Shown here: piece by piece, positions 12,046 to 20,404 of the stretch
How the letters are laid out: each line of letters starts with the position of its first letter
How positions within the stretch are numbered: the first letter of the stretch is position 1
Source of the DNA: Lysobacteraceae bacterium NML93-0793
GTDB lineage: Bacteria > Pseudomonadota > Gammaproteobacteria > Xanthomonadales > Xanthomonadaceae
Length of the DNA: 64,000 bases
NCBI GenBank assembly: GCA_002324875.1
Contig: NTJG01000001.1
Coordinates: 275,869 to 339,868, forward strand
Direction: 5' to 3'
Made by a program: the position numbers and the translations under genes
The notes under the pieces: model-generated
The model's database searches: none
Seen by the model: the letters and a program-made list of their open reading frames with translations, nothing else
What the model was told of the DNA's origin: nothing

Positions 12046-13031
12046 GCGCGGCCTGGAAGGCGCGCCGCGAAGGCGGCGGGCGCGCGGCGCTGCTCGCGAT
12101 GCGCACGTTCGCCAGTTGGTGCGGCCGTGCGCCGACCCGGCTGCTGCTGTATCCGGTCACCCTGTATTTCATGCTGCGCCGCGGCGCCGAACGCCGCGAT
12201 TCGCAGGCCTATCTCACGCGCGTGTTCGGCCGGCCTGCGACGCTGCGCGAGGTGGCACGGCACATCTACACCTTCGCCGCGACGATCCTCGACCGGCTGT
12301 TTCTGCTCAGCGAGAACACCCGCCGTTTCGACGTGCGCACCTTCGGGCTCGACACGCTGCACCGGCACCTCGATGCCGGTCGCGGCGTGCTGCTGTTCGG
12401 CTCGCATCTGGGCAGTTTCGAAGTGCTGCGCGTGCTGTCGCAACAGCGGCCCGAGTTCGCGATCCGTGTGGTGCTCGATCGCGCCCACGGCAAGGCGATG
12501 ACCGAATTGCTGGACACGCTCAACCCCGAGATCGCCGCGACCGTGATCGACGCCGGCCAGGACGGGCCGTCGGTCGCGTTGGCGATCGGCGCCGCGCTCG
12601 AGCAGGGCGCGGTGGTCGCGCTGCTGGTCGACCGCAGCCAGGAAGGCGGCGCGACCCGGCCGGTGCCGTTTCTCGGCGCGCCGGCGGAATTTCCGGTGGC
12701 GCCGTGGCTGCTGGCCGCGGTGCTCAAGGTGCCGGTGATGCTGGCCTTCGGCCTCTACCGCGGCGGCGCGCACTACGACCTGGTGTTCGAGCCTTTCAGC
12801 GAGGGCGTGGACCTGCCGCGCCGCGATCGTCAGGCCGGGGTGGATGCGCTTATCCGCCGTTACGCGGAACGGCTCGAACATCACGTGCGCAGTGCCCCCT
12901 ACAACTGGTTCAATTTCTATGACTTCTGGAAACGCGACGACGATGCGACGCCTGCGTCCGCACGCCTGCCTGCTGCTGACCACGCTGTGGCTGACCCTGC
13001 TCCCGGCCTGGGCCGCTCCGCAGGCGGCTGA
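12042..13031 (+). CDS. LpxL/HtrB-like lauroyl acyltransferase homologue
   Basis: 329 residues from a GTG start. Member of the lipid A biosynthesis acyltransferase family (LPLAT), with the HX4E motif in GSHLGSFE and the later ALLVDRSQEGG and PYNWFNFYDFW blocks. Inside APE clusters this paralogue is believed to act on the pigment rather than lipid A. The last 30 residues after FWKRDD are low-complexity and overlap the start of the downstream LolA-like gene by about 89 nt, which is unusual and may reflect an extended C-terminus. Translationally coupled to the dehydratase gene (GTGA overlap). Confidence 0.88.
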   Translation: MSAAWKARREGGGRAALLAMRTFASWCGRAPTRLLLYPVTLYFMLRRGAERRDSQAYLTRVFGRPATLREVARHIYTFAATILDRLFLLSENTRRFDVRTFGLDTLHRHLDAGRGVLLFGSHLGSFEVLRVLSQQRPEFAIRVVLDRAHGKAMTELLDTLNPEIAATVIDAGQDGPSVALAIGAALEQGAVVALLVDRSQEGGATRPVPFLGAPAEFPVAPWLLAAVLKVPVMLAFGLYRGGAHYDLVFEPFSEGVDLPRRDRQAGVDALIRRYAERLEHHVRSAPYNWFNFYDFWKRDDDATPASARLPAADHAVADPAPGLGRSAGG

Positions 13032-13680
13032 GCCGGCCCAGGCACGCCCCGCGCCCCGCGCCGACCAGTCGCGCGATCGCGTGCCACCGCCGACCGCGGC
13101 GCGTGGCCGTGAGGTGGACGCCGACTGGATCCTGCATCGCCTGACCCGTCCGCCGCCGCAGTCCACGCCGTTCGTCGAACTGCGCCTGTCGGCGACGCTG
13201 CGTCGTCCGCTGGTGGTGGCCGGCGAATACCGTCGGCCCGACGCCGACACGCTGGTGCGCGAAGTCCGCGAGCCCTACGCGGAGACCACGACCATCCGCG
13301 GCGGCGACGCCGTGATCGCACGCGCCGGACGTGCACCGCGGACCGTCTCGCTCGCCCGCGTGCCTGAACTCGCTGCGCTGCAAGGCAGTTTCGGCGCGCT
13401 GCTGTCGGGTGACCGCACGCTGCTGGAAACCCATTACGCGATCGAAGCCGACGGCGTGCCGGCCGACTGGACGTTGACACTCACGCCGCGCGACGCGCGC
13501 ACCGCCACCCGCATCGCCGCGGTGGTGCTGCGTGGTCGCGACGACGAACTGCGCTGCATCGAAACGCGTCCGAAACAGGGCGATCCGCAGCCCACGCTGC
13601 TCGCCGGCGCCGCGCAGGGCGCGTCCGCGCTCGACTCGCTCGACGCCGCGCTGCGCGCCTGTCGCGACGTGCCGCGTTGA
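12943..13680 (+). CDS. LolA-like outer-membrane carrier protein
   Basis: 245-residue exported protein resembling the LolA-related members of aryl-polyene clusters (outer membrane lipoprotein carrier fold). The N-terminus MRRLRPHACLLLTTLWLTLL followed by PAWA is a clear signal peptide. The mature part starts with a proline-rich linker, then a beta-rich domain (VELRLSATLRRPLVVAGEYRRP) typical of LolA-like folds. A probable job is to carry the lipid-linked pigment across the periplasm in concert with the MMPL exporter. The start is uncertain: ATG 12919 in the same frame adds eight residues. Both starts lie inside the preceding gene. Its stop overlaps the TTG of the exporter gene. Confidence 0.82.
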   Translation: MRRLRPHACLLLTTLWLTLLPAWAAPQAAEPAQARPAPRADQSRDRVPPPTAARGREVDADWILHRLTRPPPQSTPFVELRLSATLRRPLVVAGEYRRPDADTLVREVREPYAETTTIRGGDAVIARAGRAPRTVSLARVPELAALQGSFGALLSGDRTLLETHYAIEADGVPADWTLTLTPRDARTATRIAAVVLRGRDDELRCIETRPKQGDPQPTLLAGAAQGASALDSLDAALRACRDVPR

Positions 13681-16070
13681 TCCGCGAAGCGCTGCTCACG
13701 CGTCCCGGCCTGCGCCTGGCGCTGGCCGTCGCCTGGCTGGTGGTGCTGCTGCTCGCCGGCTGGCTGGTCGCAGCACGACTGGAGTTCAGCGGTGATCTGC
13801 GTCGCTTCCTGCCCGACGCGCGCACGCCCGAACAACGCCTGCTGATCGACGAGCTGGGTGAGGGGCCGGGTTCGCGTCTGCTGCTGCTGGCGATCTCCGG
13901 CGATGCGCCCGAGGTGCTGGCCGCGCAGTCGCAGGCGCTGCACGAAGCGCTGGCCGCCGACGACCGGTTCTCCGTCGTCGCCAACGGCGCCTCGGCCGAT
14001 CTGTCCTCGTTTCCGCCGGACCTGCTGCCCTACCGCTACCTGCTGACGCCGTCCTTCGACGCGGCGCCGCTCGACGCCGATGCGCTGCGCGATGCCTTCG
14101 ATGCGCGGCTGCAGGATCTGGGCTCGCCGGCGGCCGGCCTGGTCGAGCCGCTGCTGCCGTCCGATCCCACGCTCGAGACTCTGGCGCTGGCCGAGGCCTG
14201 GGCGCCGGCAGCGGCGCCGCAGATGCTGTTCGACGTCTGGTTCGACCGCGCCGGCGCACGCGCGCTGCTGCTGGTCGAAACACGTGCCGCGGGCTTCGAT
14301 CCGACCGGCCAGCTGGACGCGGTGGAGACGATCCGCGCGCGGTTCGCCGAGGCCCGTGGCGACGGCAGCGCATCCACGCTGCAGATGACCGGGCCGGGCG
14401 CGTTTTCGGTCGACATCGGCGGCCGTACCCAGCGCGAGGCCCAGCGCATCGGCCTGGCCGACACCATCGGCCTGGTGATCCTGCTTCTGATCGCCTACCG
14501 CAGCTGGAAGATGCCGCTGCTCGGCGCGCTGCCGCTGGCCAGTGCCGGCATCGCCGGTCTCGGCGCGGTGGCGCTGCTGTTTCCCGGCGGCGTACACGGC
14601 ATCACCATCGCGTTCGGCTTCACCCTGATCGGCGTGGTGCAGGATTACCCGATCCATTTCTTCAGCCATCAGCGCGCCGGCCTGTCGCCGTGGAAGAACG
14701 TGCGCGGCCTGTGGCCGGCGCTGTCGACCGGGGTGATCGCCACCTGCATCGCCTACGCGACGTTCCTGTTCTCGGGCGTCGACGGTCTGCGCCAGCTGGC
14801 GGTGTTCACTGTCGCCGCGCTCGCGACCGCCGCGCTGGTCACGCGCTATCTGCTGCCTGGCCTGGTCGACCCCGCGCCGCCGGACATCGCCGCGTCACCA
14901 CGTCTGCAACGCCTGTGGCATCGCATCGAAGCACTGCCGCGGCCGAAGTGGTCGCTGGCCGTGCTCGGCGTGGCTAGCCTCGCGGCGATCGTCTTCGCGC
15001 CAGGTCCCGCGTGGCAGAACGATCTGTCGAAGCTGACCCCGGTCGATGCCGACGCGATGGCGCTGGATACCGAGCTGCGCGCCGAACTCGGCGCACCCGA
15101 CGTGCGCTACGTGCTGGTCGCCCAGGGCGGGGATGCCGATTCGGTGCTGGCGGCGACGTCCGCGCTGCGTCCTGAGCTCGACGCGCGTGTCGCCGACGGC
15201 CGGCTCGATGGCTACGACATGGCCGCGCGCTATCTGCCCGATGCCGAGGTGCAGCGCCGTCGCCAGGCCGCGTTGCCGGACACGCCGACGCTGCGCGCGA
15301 TGCTGGGCGAGGTATTGGCCGATTCGCCGTTTTTGCCCGAGGCCTTCGCGCCGTTCGTCGCCGACGTCGAGCGCGCACGCACCGCGCCGCTGCTCACGCT
15401 TCAGGATCTGCAGGCGTCGCCGTTGTCGAGCGCGGTGTCGGGCCTGCTGCTGGTGCACCCCGGGCGCGCGACCGCGCTGGTGTCGCTGAGCGGTCTGGAC
15501 GCGCCGGCCGATGTCGCGGCGCTCGCGGCGAAGATGCAGATGCCGGGCGTCGAGCTGCGCCTGCTCGACATGAAGGACGCTTCGGAATCGCTGGTGGTCG
15601 AATACCGCGGCCGCGTGCTCGCGGCGATGGCGGTGGCGCTGGTGCTGCTGGTGGCCACGGTGTGGATCGCCCTGCGCCAGCCACGCCGCGTCTGGCGCGT
15701 GCTGCTGCCGACCCTGTTGACGCTGCTGGTGATTGTCGCCGTGCTGCGCCTGGCCGGTGTCGAACTCACGTTGTTCCATCTTGTGGCCCTGATCCTCGCC
15801 GCGGGCCTGGGCCTCGACTACGCACTGTTCTTCGAACACGCCGGCGATGACCGCGCCGACCAGATCCGCACCCTGCACGCGGTGCTGGTGTGCAGCCTGA
15901 TGACGCTGCTGGTCTTCAGCCTGCTCGCGCTGTCGTCGATTCCCGTGCTGCGCGCGATCGGCACCACGGTCGCGCTCGGTGTGCTGTGCAATTTCGTGCT
16001 GTCGCTGTTCGTCGCCCGTCACCGCGCGGCGATCGAGGCGGCACGCGCCGAACCGGAGCCCGCTGCATGA
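13677..16070 (+). CDS. MMPL/RND-family exporter of the pigment cluster
   Basis: 797-residue inner-membrane transporter with two RND halves. Each has one leading TM helix (about 14-34 and 425-445), a periplasmic domain, then a block of five TM helices (about 262-385 and 645-775). The halves carry DYPIHFF and DYALFFEH at the conserved position of TM4, containing the acidic residue expected for proton coupling. Related proteins in APE clusters are thought to move the finished lipid to the LolA-like carrier. TTG start at 13677 overlaps the previous stop (TTGA), and its own stop overlaps the next ATG. Neither coupling leaves room for an independent promoter. Confidence 0.92.
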   Translation: MIREALLTRPGLRLALAVAWLVVLLLAGWLVAARLEFSGDLRRFLPDARTPEQRLLIDELGEGPGSRLLLLAISGDAPEVLAAQSQALHEALAADDRFSVVANGASADLSSFPPDLLPYRYLLTPSFDAAPLDADALRDAFDARLQDLGSPAAGLVEPLLPSDPTLETLALAEAWAPAAAPQMLFDVWFDRAGARALLLVETRAAGFDPTGQLDAVETIRARFAEARGDGSASTLQMTGPGAFSVDIGGRTQREAQRIGLADTIGLVILLLIAYRSWKMPLLGALPLASAGIAGLGAVALLFPGGVHGITIAFGFTLIGVVQDYPIHFFSHQRAGLSPWKNVRGLWPALSTGVIATCIAYATFLFSGVDGLRQLAVFTVAALATAALVTRYLLPGLVDPAPPDIAASPRLQRLWHRIEALPRPKWSLAVLGVASLAAIVFAPGPAWQNDLSKLTPVDADAMALDTELRAELGAPDVRYVLVAQGGDADSVLAATSALRPELDARVADGRLDGYDMAARYLPDAEVQRRRQAALPDTPTLRAMLGEVLADSPFLPEAFAPFVADVERARTAPLLTLQDLQASPLSSAVSGLLLVHPGRATALVSLSGLDAPADVAALAAKMQMPGVELRLLDMKDASESLVVEYRGRVLAAMAVALVLLVATVWIALRQPRRVWRVLLPTLLTLLVIVAVLRLAGVELTLFHLVALILAAGLGLDYALFFEHAGDDRADQIRTLHAVLVCSLMTLLVFSLLALSSIPVLRAIGTTVALGVLCNFVLSLFVARHRAAIEAARAEPEPAA

Positions 16071-16516
16071 GTCGCGTCGACCGTGCCGCCATCCTCGCGA
16101 TGATCCCGCACCAGGGTGCGATGTGCCTGTGGGACGGTGTCGACGACTGGGACGCGGGCCGCGTGTGCCTGCGCAGCGCCAGCCATCGCGACCCGCACAA
16201 TCCGCTGCGCAGCGCGGGCCAGCTGCGCGCGCTGCATCTGTGCGAGTACGGCGCCCAGGCGATGGCCGTGCACGGCGGCCTGCGCGCGCGTGACAGCGGC
16301 GGGGCGGTGCGCCCGGGCATGCTGGTCGCCCTGCGCGGCATGCAGCTGCACGTCGCGCGCATCGACGATCTCGCCGGTGACCTCGAGTGCATCGCCGAGG
16401 TGCTGGTCGAGGCTGGCGACAGCCAGCAGTACGCGTTCCGCATCGAATGCGACGGCGTGCTGCTCGCCGAAGGCCGCGCAGCGGTGATGCTGGGCGCGGC
16501 GCAGCCCGCGCCGTAA
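16067..16516 (+). CDS. Second hotdog-fold 3-hydroxyacyl-ACP dehydratase
   Basis: 149 residues with the N-terminal motif AMIPHQGAMCLWD of the hotdog dehydratases found in APE clusters, followed by HRDPHNPLR and HLCEYGAQAMAVHGG. It is distinct from the FabZ-like gene at 11731. Two dehydratases per cluster are usual; in the characterised E. coli APE system two such proteins act as a heterodimer, so pairing of the two here is plausible. The ATGA overlap with the exporter gene shows tight coupling. A 30-bp gap follows before the FabG-like gene. Confidence 0.85.
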   Translation: MSRVDRAAILAMIPHQGAMCLWDGVDDWDAGRVCLRSASHRDPHNPLRSAGQLRALHLCEYGAQAMAVHGGLRARDSGGAVRPGMLVALRGMQLHVARIDDLAGDLECIAEVLVEAGDSQQYAFRIECDGVLLAEGRAAVMLGAAQPAP

Positions 16517-16534
16517 GCGCGCTCCATCGCCCGC

Positions 16535-16540
16535 TACAAT
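16535..16540 (+). promoter_or_regulatory. -10 box of a probable leaderless promoter for the FabG-like gene
   Basis: TACAAT lies six bases before ATG 16547, so a transcript starting at the normal distance from a -10 box would begin at or next to the A of the start codon. There is no Shine-Dalgarno sequence in the gap. No convincing -35 is visible. The uvrD and polA genes in this window have the same spacing. Confidence 0.5.
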
Positions 16541-16546
16541 CCGCGT

Positions 16547-17293
16547 ATGACGATCTCAGACAGCAGCGCGCCCCTGCGACGCGCCCTCGTGACCGGCGGC
16601 AGCGGCGACATCGGCGGCGCGATCTGCCGTCGCCTCGCCGCCGACGGCCTGCACGTCATCGTGCATGCGAACGGAAACCTGCAACGCGCAGAAGGCGTGG
16701 TCGCGGACATCCTGACCGCGGGCGGCAGTGCCCAGGCGGTCGCGTTCGACGTCGCCGACGGCGAGGCGACGCGCGCGGCGATCGAGGGCCTGCTCGAAGA
16801 CGGCGCGATCCAGGTGATCGTCAACAATGCCGGCATCCACGACGATGCGCCGATGGCCGGCATGACCGACGCGCAGTGGAAGCGCGTCGTCGACGTGTCG
16901 TTGCACGGGTTCTTCCACGTGACCCAGCCGCTGCTGCTGCCGATGGCGCGCAAGCGCTGGGGGCGGATCGTCAGCGTGTCCTCGGTGGCGGCGGTCACCG
17001 GCAATCGCGGCCAGACCAACTACGCCGCCGCGAAGGCCGCGCTGCACGGCGCGTCGAAATCCCTGGCGCGCGAAATGGCCAGCCGCGGCATCAGCGTGAA
17101 CGTGGTGGCACCCGGCGTGATCGCCGGCAGCATGGCCGACGACGCCTTCCCGGCGGACATGGTCAAGCAGATCGTGCCCGCCGGACGTGCCGGCACGCCG
17201 GACGAAGTGGCCGCGCTGGTGGCCTTCCTGTGTTCGGAGCCGGCTGGCTACATCAACGGTCAGGTCATCGGCATCAACGGCGGCATGGGCTGA
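16547..17293 (+). CDS. FabG-like 3-ketoacyl-ACP reductase
   Basis: 248-residue classical short-chain dehydrogenase. The NADP-binding loop is TGGSGDIGG (16-24), NNAG is at 93-96, and the catalytic residues are S146, Y159 and K163 (SVSS and YAAAK). It should reduce the 3-keto group after each chain-extension step of polyene synthesis. It is the last gene of the rightward arm; hairpin 17299-17317 (GCGCGGGC stem, no T-run) follows the stop. It may be transcribed both from the operon and from its own leaderless promoter. Confidence 0.92.
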   Translation: MTISDSSAPLRRALVTGGSGDIGGAICRRLAADGLHVIVHANGNLQRAEGVVADILTAGGSAQAVAFDVADGEATRAAIEGLLEDGAIQVIVNNAGIHDDAPMAGMTDAQWKRVVDVSLHGFFHVTQPLLLPMARKRWGRIVSVSSVAAVTGNRGQTNYAAAKAALHGASKSLAREMASRGISVNVVAPGVIAGSMADDAFPADMVKQIVPAGRAGTPDEVAALVAFLCSEPAGYINGQVIGINGGMG

Positions 17294-17544
17294 GGCCTGC
17301 GCGGGCAATGCCCGCGCATCGGGCGGGGCGTGCCCATTTGCGCGAACGGCGATGTCGCTGCATCTACGCGTCGATGCGCGCGCTTCGCGGCTGCTCCGCG
17401 CGACTGCCGAGGCTGGCGGCTCGGCCTCCGGCAGTGCCGTCCTTAGTCGGTCACGGGTGCGCGGCATCCACGCCGGCTTCAGGTCGTCGGCGGGATGATC
17501 GGCGGCGTGCCCGACCGGGCGCCCCTTTCTTCGAGGACACCGCC

Positions 17545-18012
17545 ATGCGCGCACCCCGTCTTCTTCTGGTCCTGCTCGCCGCCGCGCTGACGGCGGGCTG
17601 CGCCAGTTCCCATGTGCTGACCGGTACGCCGCGTGCACCGATCGATCCGGCGCAGGTGCGCATCTATCACGGACCGCCGCCGGGCCAGTACGAGGAGATC
17701 GCGATCCTCAACACCCGCAGCGGTGCACTGACCTACGGCGAGCAGAACAAGGTCGATTCGGTCCTGCAGAAACTGCGGAACGAGGCCGCGAAACTCGGCG
17801 CCAACGGCGTGCTGTTCCAGGGCACGGCCGATGGCGAGCGCAGCGGCGGCGTCAGCGTGGGTGGCGGCGTCGGCCGTGGGGGTGGGCGTTCGTTCTCGTC
17901 GGCCGGCGTCGGCGTCAACATCAGCCCGCAGCAGAAGTACGCGAGTGGCATCGCGATCTGGGTGGCGAATCCACCGCCGATGTCGGCGCCGGTCGCCCCC
18001 TCGGGCGACTGA
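17545..18012 (+). CDS. Small outer-membrane lipoprotein, RcsF/DUF4156-like
   Basis: 155 residues with a signal peptide and lipobox LTAGC (Cys19). The middle segment, PPGQYEEIAILNTRSG then LRNEAAKLGANGVL, has the ExAAKLGAN-type helix seen in RcsF/DUF4156/YbjQ-like folds. A glycine/serine-rich stretch (SGGVSVGGGVGRGGGRSFSS) precedes a short conserved tail with YASGIAIWV. No function can be assigned. It lies between the two arms of the pigment cluster, but no cluster-specific relationship is evident. Confidence 0.75.
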   Translation: MRAPRLLLVLLAAALTAGCASSHVLTGTPRAPIDPAQVRIYHGPPPGQYEEIAILNTRSGALTYGEQNKVDSVLQKLRNEAAKLGANGVLFQGTADGERSGGVSVGGGVGRGGGRSFSSAGVGVNISPQQKYASGIAIWVANPPPMSAPVAPSGD

Positions 18013-18569
18013 GGGAAAGAAATCAGCCGGTGTGTCGGCGGCACCGGCTGGACCAGAACGTGCCCTCTGGGAAGGTCCGAGCAGTTCTCCTCCTGAACGT
18101 CGTTCCCGCGGTTCTCGACAGCCACACGGCCGGCCAAGCGGGAACCCAGTGCCTTTCAACTTGAAGGCTTGAAGCCGCTGGATCCCCGCATTCGCGGGGA
18201 TGACGGCAGTCATGCAGATTTTCTTTCGTGCGGCGCGTACCGCGTCGGATGATGATCCCTCGCGCCGTGATGGTTCGAGCGCATGGAGGTGCAGCGCTGG
18301 GCGCGTGGTGACGCCTGCGTATGGCCCCGCTTGTCGCTCGCTTTCTGCAGGTCATCGTGTCGGGCGCATGCCGCAGTCGCGCGGCGTTTCCGGACGGAGG
18401 CCGCCGGTTACTACGCATGAGCGCTGTCAGCGGAATGCGGTTGCGGCAGATTGCCCGACGCGCCCTTCGAACGTGACCCGGCTACCACGCGCCCGGCGGA
18501 CGTGCCGGATCACCTCGCGCCGCGTCGCTGCGACAGGCCCAACACCCGGGTCGCTCGCGCGATGCGCGG
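18013..18569. other. Intergenic region with repeat, no gene seen
   Basis: A 9-bp stem (18024-18032 with 18042-18050) sits just after the lipoprotein stop and lacks a T-run. A dispersed palindromic repeat follows at 18138-18206. The rest (18210-18569) has open frames on both strands, but none shows coherent protein features or a ribosome-binding site. Confidence 0.6.
18138..18206. repeat. Dispersed palindromic repeat, copy 2
   Basis: GCGGGAACCCAGTG (18138-18151) faces CGCTGGATCCCCGC (18176-18189), followed by GCGGGGATGACGG (18194-18206). The last two blocks themselves form a CCCCGC/GCGGGG hairpin. The arrangement matches the copy at 1108-1201. This looks like the REP-type element commonly translated by chance as SRAGGNP in xanthomonad and pseudomonad genomes. 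Confidence 0.7.
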
Positions 18570-19085
18570 TCAGCTGCCGCGAGACGAGTCTGCGGGCGCG
18601 TGCACCAGGACGGGAGGCGCATCCGCGTGGCGGCGGCGTGCCGGCGCGAACAGGGCATAGAGCAGACCCGCGGGAATGCCGGCAGCCGCCATCCAGAACG
18701 TGCAGCTCCACTCGCGCGTCGCCCCGACCAGCAGCGCCACCGGCGACAACCAGTTGACCAGCGGAATCGCGATCAACAGCGCGACCAGGCCGGCCAATGC
18801 GTAGAGCGGAACGCGCGCCGCGGCCGGCACCTTCGGTTCGAGCAGCGCGACCACGCCGAACGCGACCAGCAGCGCGGGCGCCACCACGTAACCGCCGTAC
18901 GTGGGGAAGAAGCCGCTGAAGATGTCGCGAAGCGTGACCTGCAATCGCACCGAGCCGACATCGGCACCGATCGAGGCCAGCGCCGCCAGGTTGTACTGGC
19001 TCTGCACGATCGAACCCCAGACGATGGCGAGCACGAGGGCCATCAGGAATGCGGGGACGAAGCCCTTCAATGCCGACGTTTTCAC
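18570..19085 (-). CDS. Uncharacterised four-helix membrane protein
   Basis: 171 residues with four hydrophobic helices (about 8-27, 64-83, 89-110 and 123-145) and a hydrophilic C-terminus. A GTG start at 19085 is preceded at a good distance by GGGAG. I do not recognise the family. It is divergent from the sugar dehydrogenase gene, with 68 bp between starts. It lies inside the interruption of the pigment cluster. Confidence 0.65.
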   Translation of the reverse strand: MKTSALKGFVPAFLMALVLAIVWGSIVQSQYNLAALASIGADVGSVRLQVTLRDIFSGFFPTYGGYVVAPALLVAFGVVALLEPKVPAAARVPLYALAGLVALLIAIPLVNWLSPVALLVGATREWSCTFWMAAAGIPAGLLYALFAPARRRHADAPPVLVHAPADSSRGS

Positions 19086-19153
19086 TCGATGTTCTCCCGT
19101 TCCGTGATCGACTCGACGATCGATTGGCGCATAGGCGCAATGGAGAGCGAGTG

Positions 19154-20248
19154 ATGATGCGAGGGCTGGGGACGTTCCTGCTGGGCGTATTGCTGATGAC
19201 GGCAGTGCCGGCGCACGCCGAATTCCGCGTCGAAACGGTGGCCGAAGGTCTGGAGCATCCTTGGTCCATCGCCTTCCTGCCGGACGGCCGTGCGCTCGTC
19301 ACCGAGCGACCGGGCCGCCTGCGCGTGATCGAGAACGGCGCACTGCGCGAAGCGCCCGTCGAGGGCGTGCCGGCGGTGTTCCACTCCGGCCAGTCCGGAT
19401 TGCTCGAGGTGCTGCCGGCGGCGGATTTCGAACGCAGCGGCGTGCTGTTCCTCTCGTTCGTGCATGGCGACAAGAACGCCAACCACACCCGCATCGTGCG
19501 TGCACGCTTCGACGGTCAGCGCCTGACCGACGTGCAGCCGATCTTCACCACGCATCCGTCGAAGTCCGGCGATGCACACGCCGGCGGCCGCATGCTGCTG
19601 TTGCCCGATGGCACGTTGATGATGGGCCTCGGCGACGGCTTCTTCTTCCGCGAGGAATCGCAGAAGCTCGACAGCCACATGGGCACGATCGTGCGCATCC
19701 ACACCGACGGCAGCGTGCCGAAGGACAATCCGTTCGTCGGTCGCGCGGGGGCACTGCCGGAGATCTACAGCTACGGTCACCGGCACGTGCAGGGTCTGGT
19801 CTACGACGCGGCGCGCGAGCGCATCTACGCGCACGAGCATGGCCCGCGCGGCGGCGACGAACTCAACGTGATCACCCCGGGCACCAATTACGGATGGCCT
19901 CTGGTGAGTTTCGGTCGCGATTACAGCCGCGCGCTGATCACGCCGTTCACGCGGATGACCGGCATGGAGCAGCCGGTGCTGCAGTGGACCCCTTCGATCG
20001 CGCCGGCCGGTCTGGCGCTCTACGAGGGTGAGGCGTTCCCGGGCTGGAACGGCAACCTGTTCGTCGCCGCGCTGGCCGAGAAGAGCCTGCGACGGATTCC
20101 GATGGCCGGCGGTGCGCCGGGTGCGCAGGAGATCCTGCTCGACGATGGCGGCGAGCGCATTCGCGACGTGCGCGTCGGCCCCGGCGGTGCGCTGTATGTG
20201 CTCACCGACGAATCCGATGGTCGCGTGTTGCGGCTGGTGCCCAACTGA
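19154..20248 (+). CDS. PQQ-dependent sugar (aldose) dehydrogenase, YliI/Asd-like
   Basis: 364 residues, periplasmic. A signal peptide (MMRGLGTFLLGVLLMTAVPAHA) precedes a six-bladed beta-propeller of the glucose/sorbosone dehydrogenase family, with LEHPWSIAFLPDGRALVTERPGRL, SYGHRHVQGL, EHGPRGGDELN and PGTNYGWP. Those blocks carry the histidine base and the calcium/PQQ ligands in soluble PQQ aldose dehydrogenases. It would oxidise aldoses in the periplasm if PQQ is supplied; no pqq genes are in this window. GGAG at 19142-19145 supports ATG 19154. A terminator follows. Not an expected pigment-cluster gene. Confidence 0.88.
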   Translation: MMRGLGTFLLGVLLMTAVPAHAEFRVETVAEGLEHPWSIAFLPDGRALVTERPGRLRVIENGALREAPVEGVPAVFHSGQSGLLEVLPAADFERSGVLFLSFVHGDKNANHTRIVRARFDGQRLTDVQPIFTTHPSKSGDAHAGGRMLLLPDGTLMMGLGDGFFFREESQKLDSHMGTIVRIHTDGSVPKDNPFVGRAGALPEIYSYGHRHVQGLVYDAARERIYAHEHGPRGGDELNVITPGTNYGWPLVSFGRDYSRALITPFTRMTGMEQPVLQWTPSIAPAGLALYEGEAFPGWNGNLFVAALAEKSLRRIPMAGGAPGAQEILLDDGGERIRDVRVGPGGALYVLTDESDGRVLRLVPN

Positions 20249-20293
20249 TCGATCGCGGCTTCCGCCGCGACCGCGAGTCGGCGAACACACTTG

Positions 20294-20326
20294 CGGCACC
20301 GTGTCTCCGGACACCGGTGCCGTTTT
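20294..20326 (+). terminator. Rho-independent terminator after the sugar dehydrogenase gene
   Basis: CGGCACC-GTGTC (20294-20305) pairs with GACACCGGTGCCG (20310-20322) with a single bulged base and a TCCG loop, followed by TTTT. It stops transcription toward the convergent halogenase operon. Confidence 0.75.
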
Positions 20327-20404
20327 CGTATGCGACGACATCCGGGCTGGAACGCCGGCTGCGTAACGACGACTGCCGGAGCCGATGCGAGAGGCGCGTG
20401 TGCG

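Noticed and set aside
10124..12172. Long open frame opposite the COG4648 and acyltransferase genes
   Set aside because: Low-complexity Arg/Gln/His sequence without any motif; the plus strand carries coupled genes.
17299..17317. Terminator after the FabG-like gene
   Set aside because: 8-bp hairpin with a 3-nt loop but no T-run; only noted within the gene entry.
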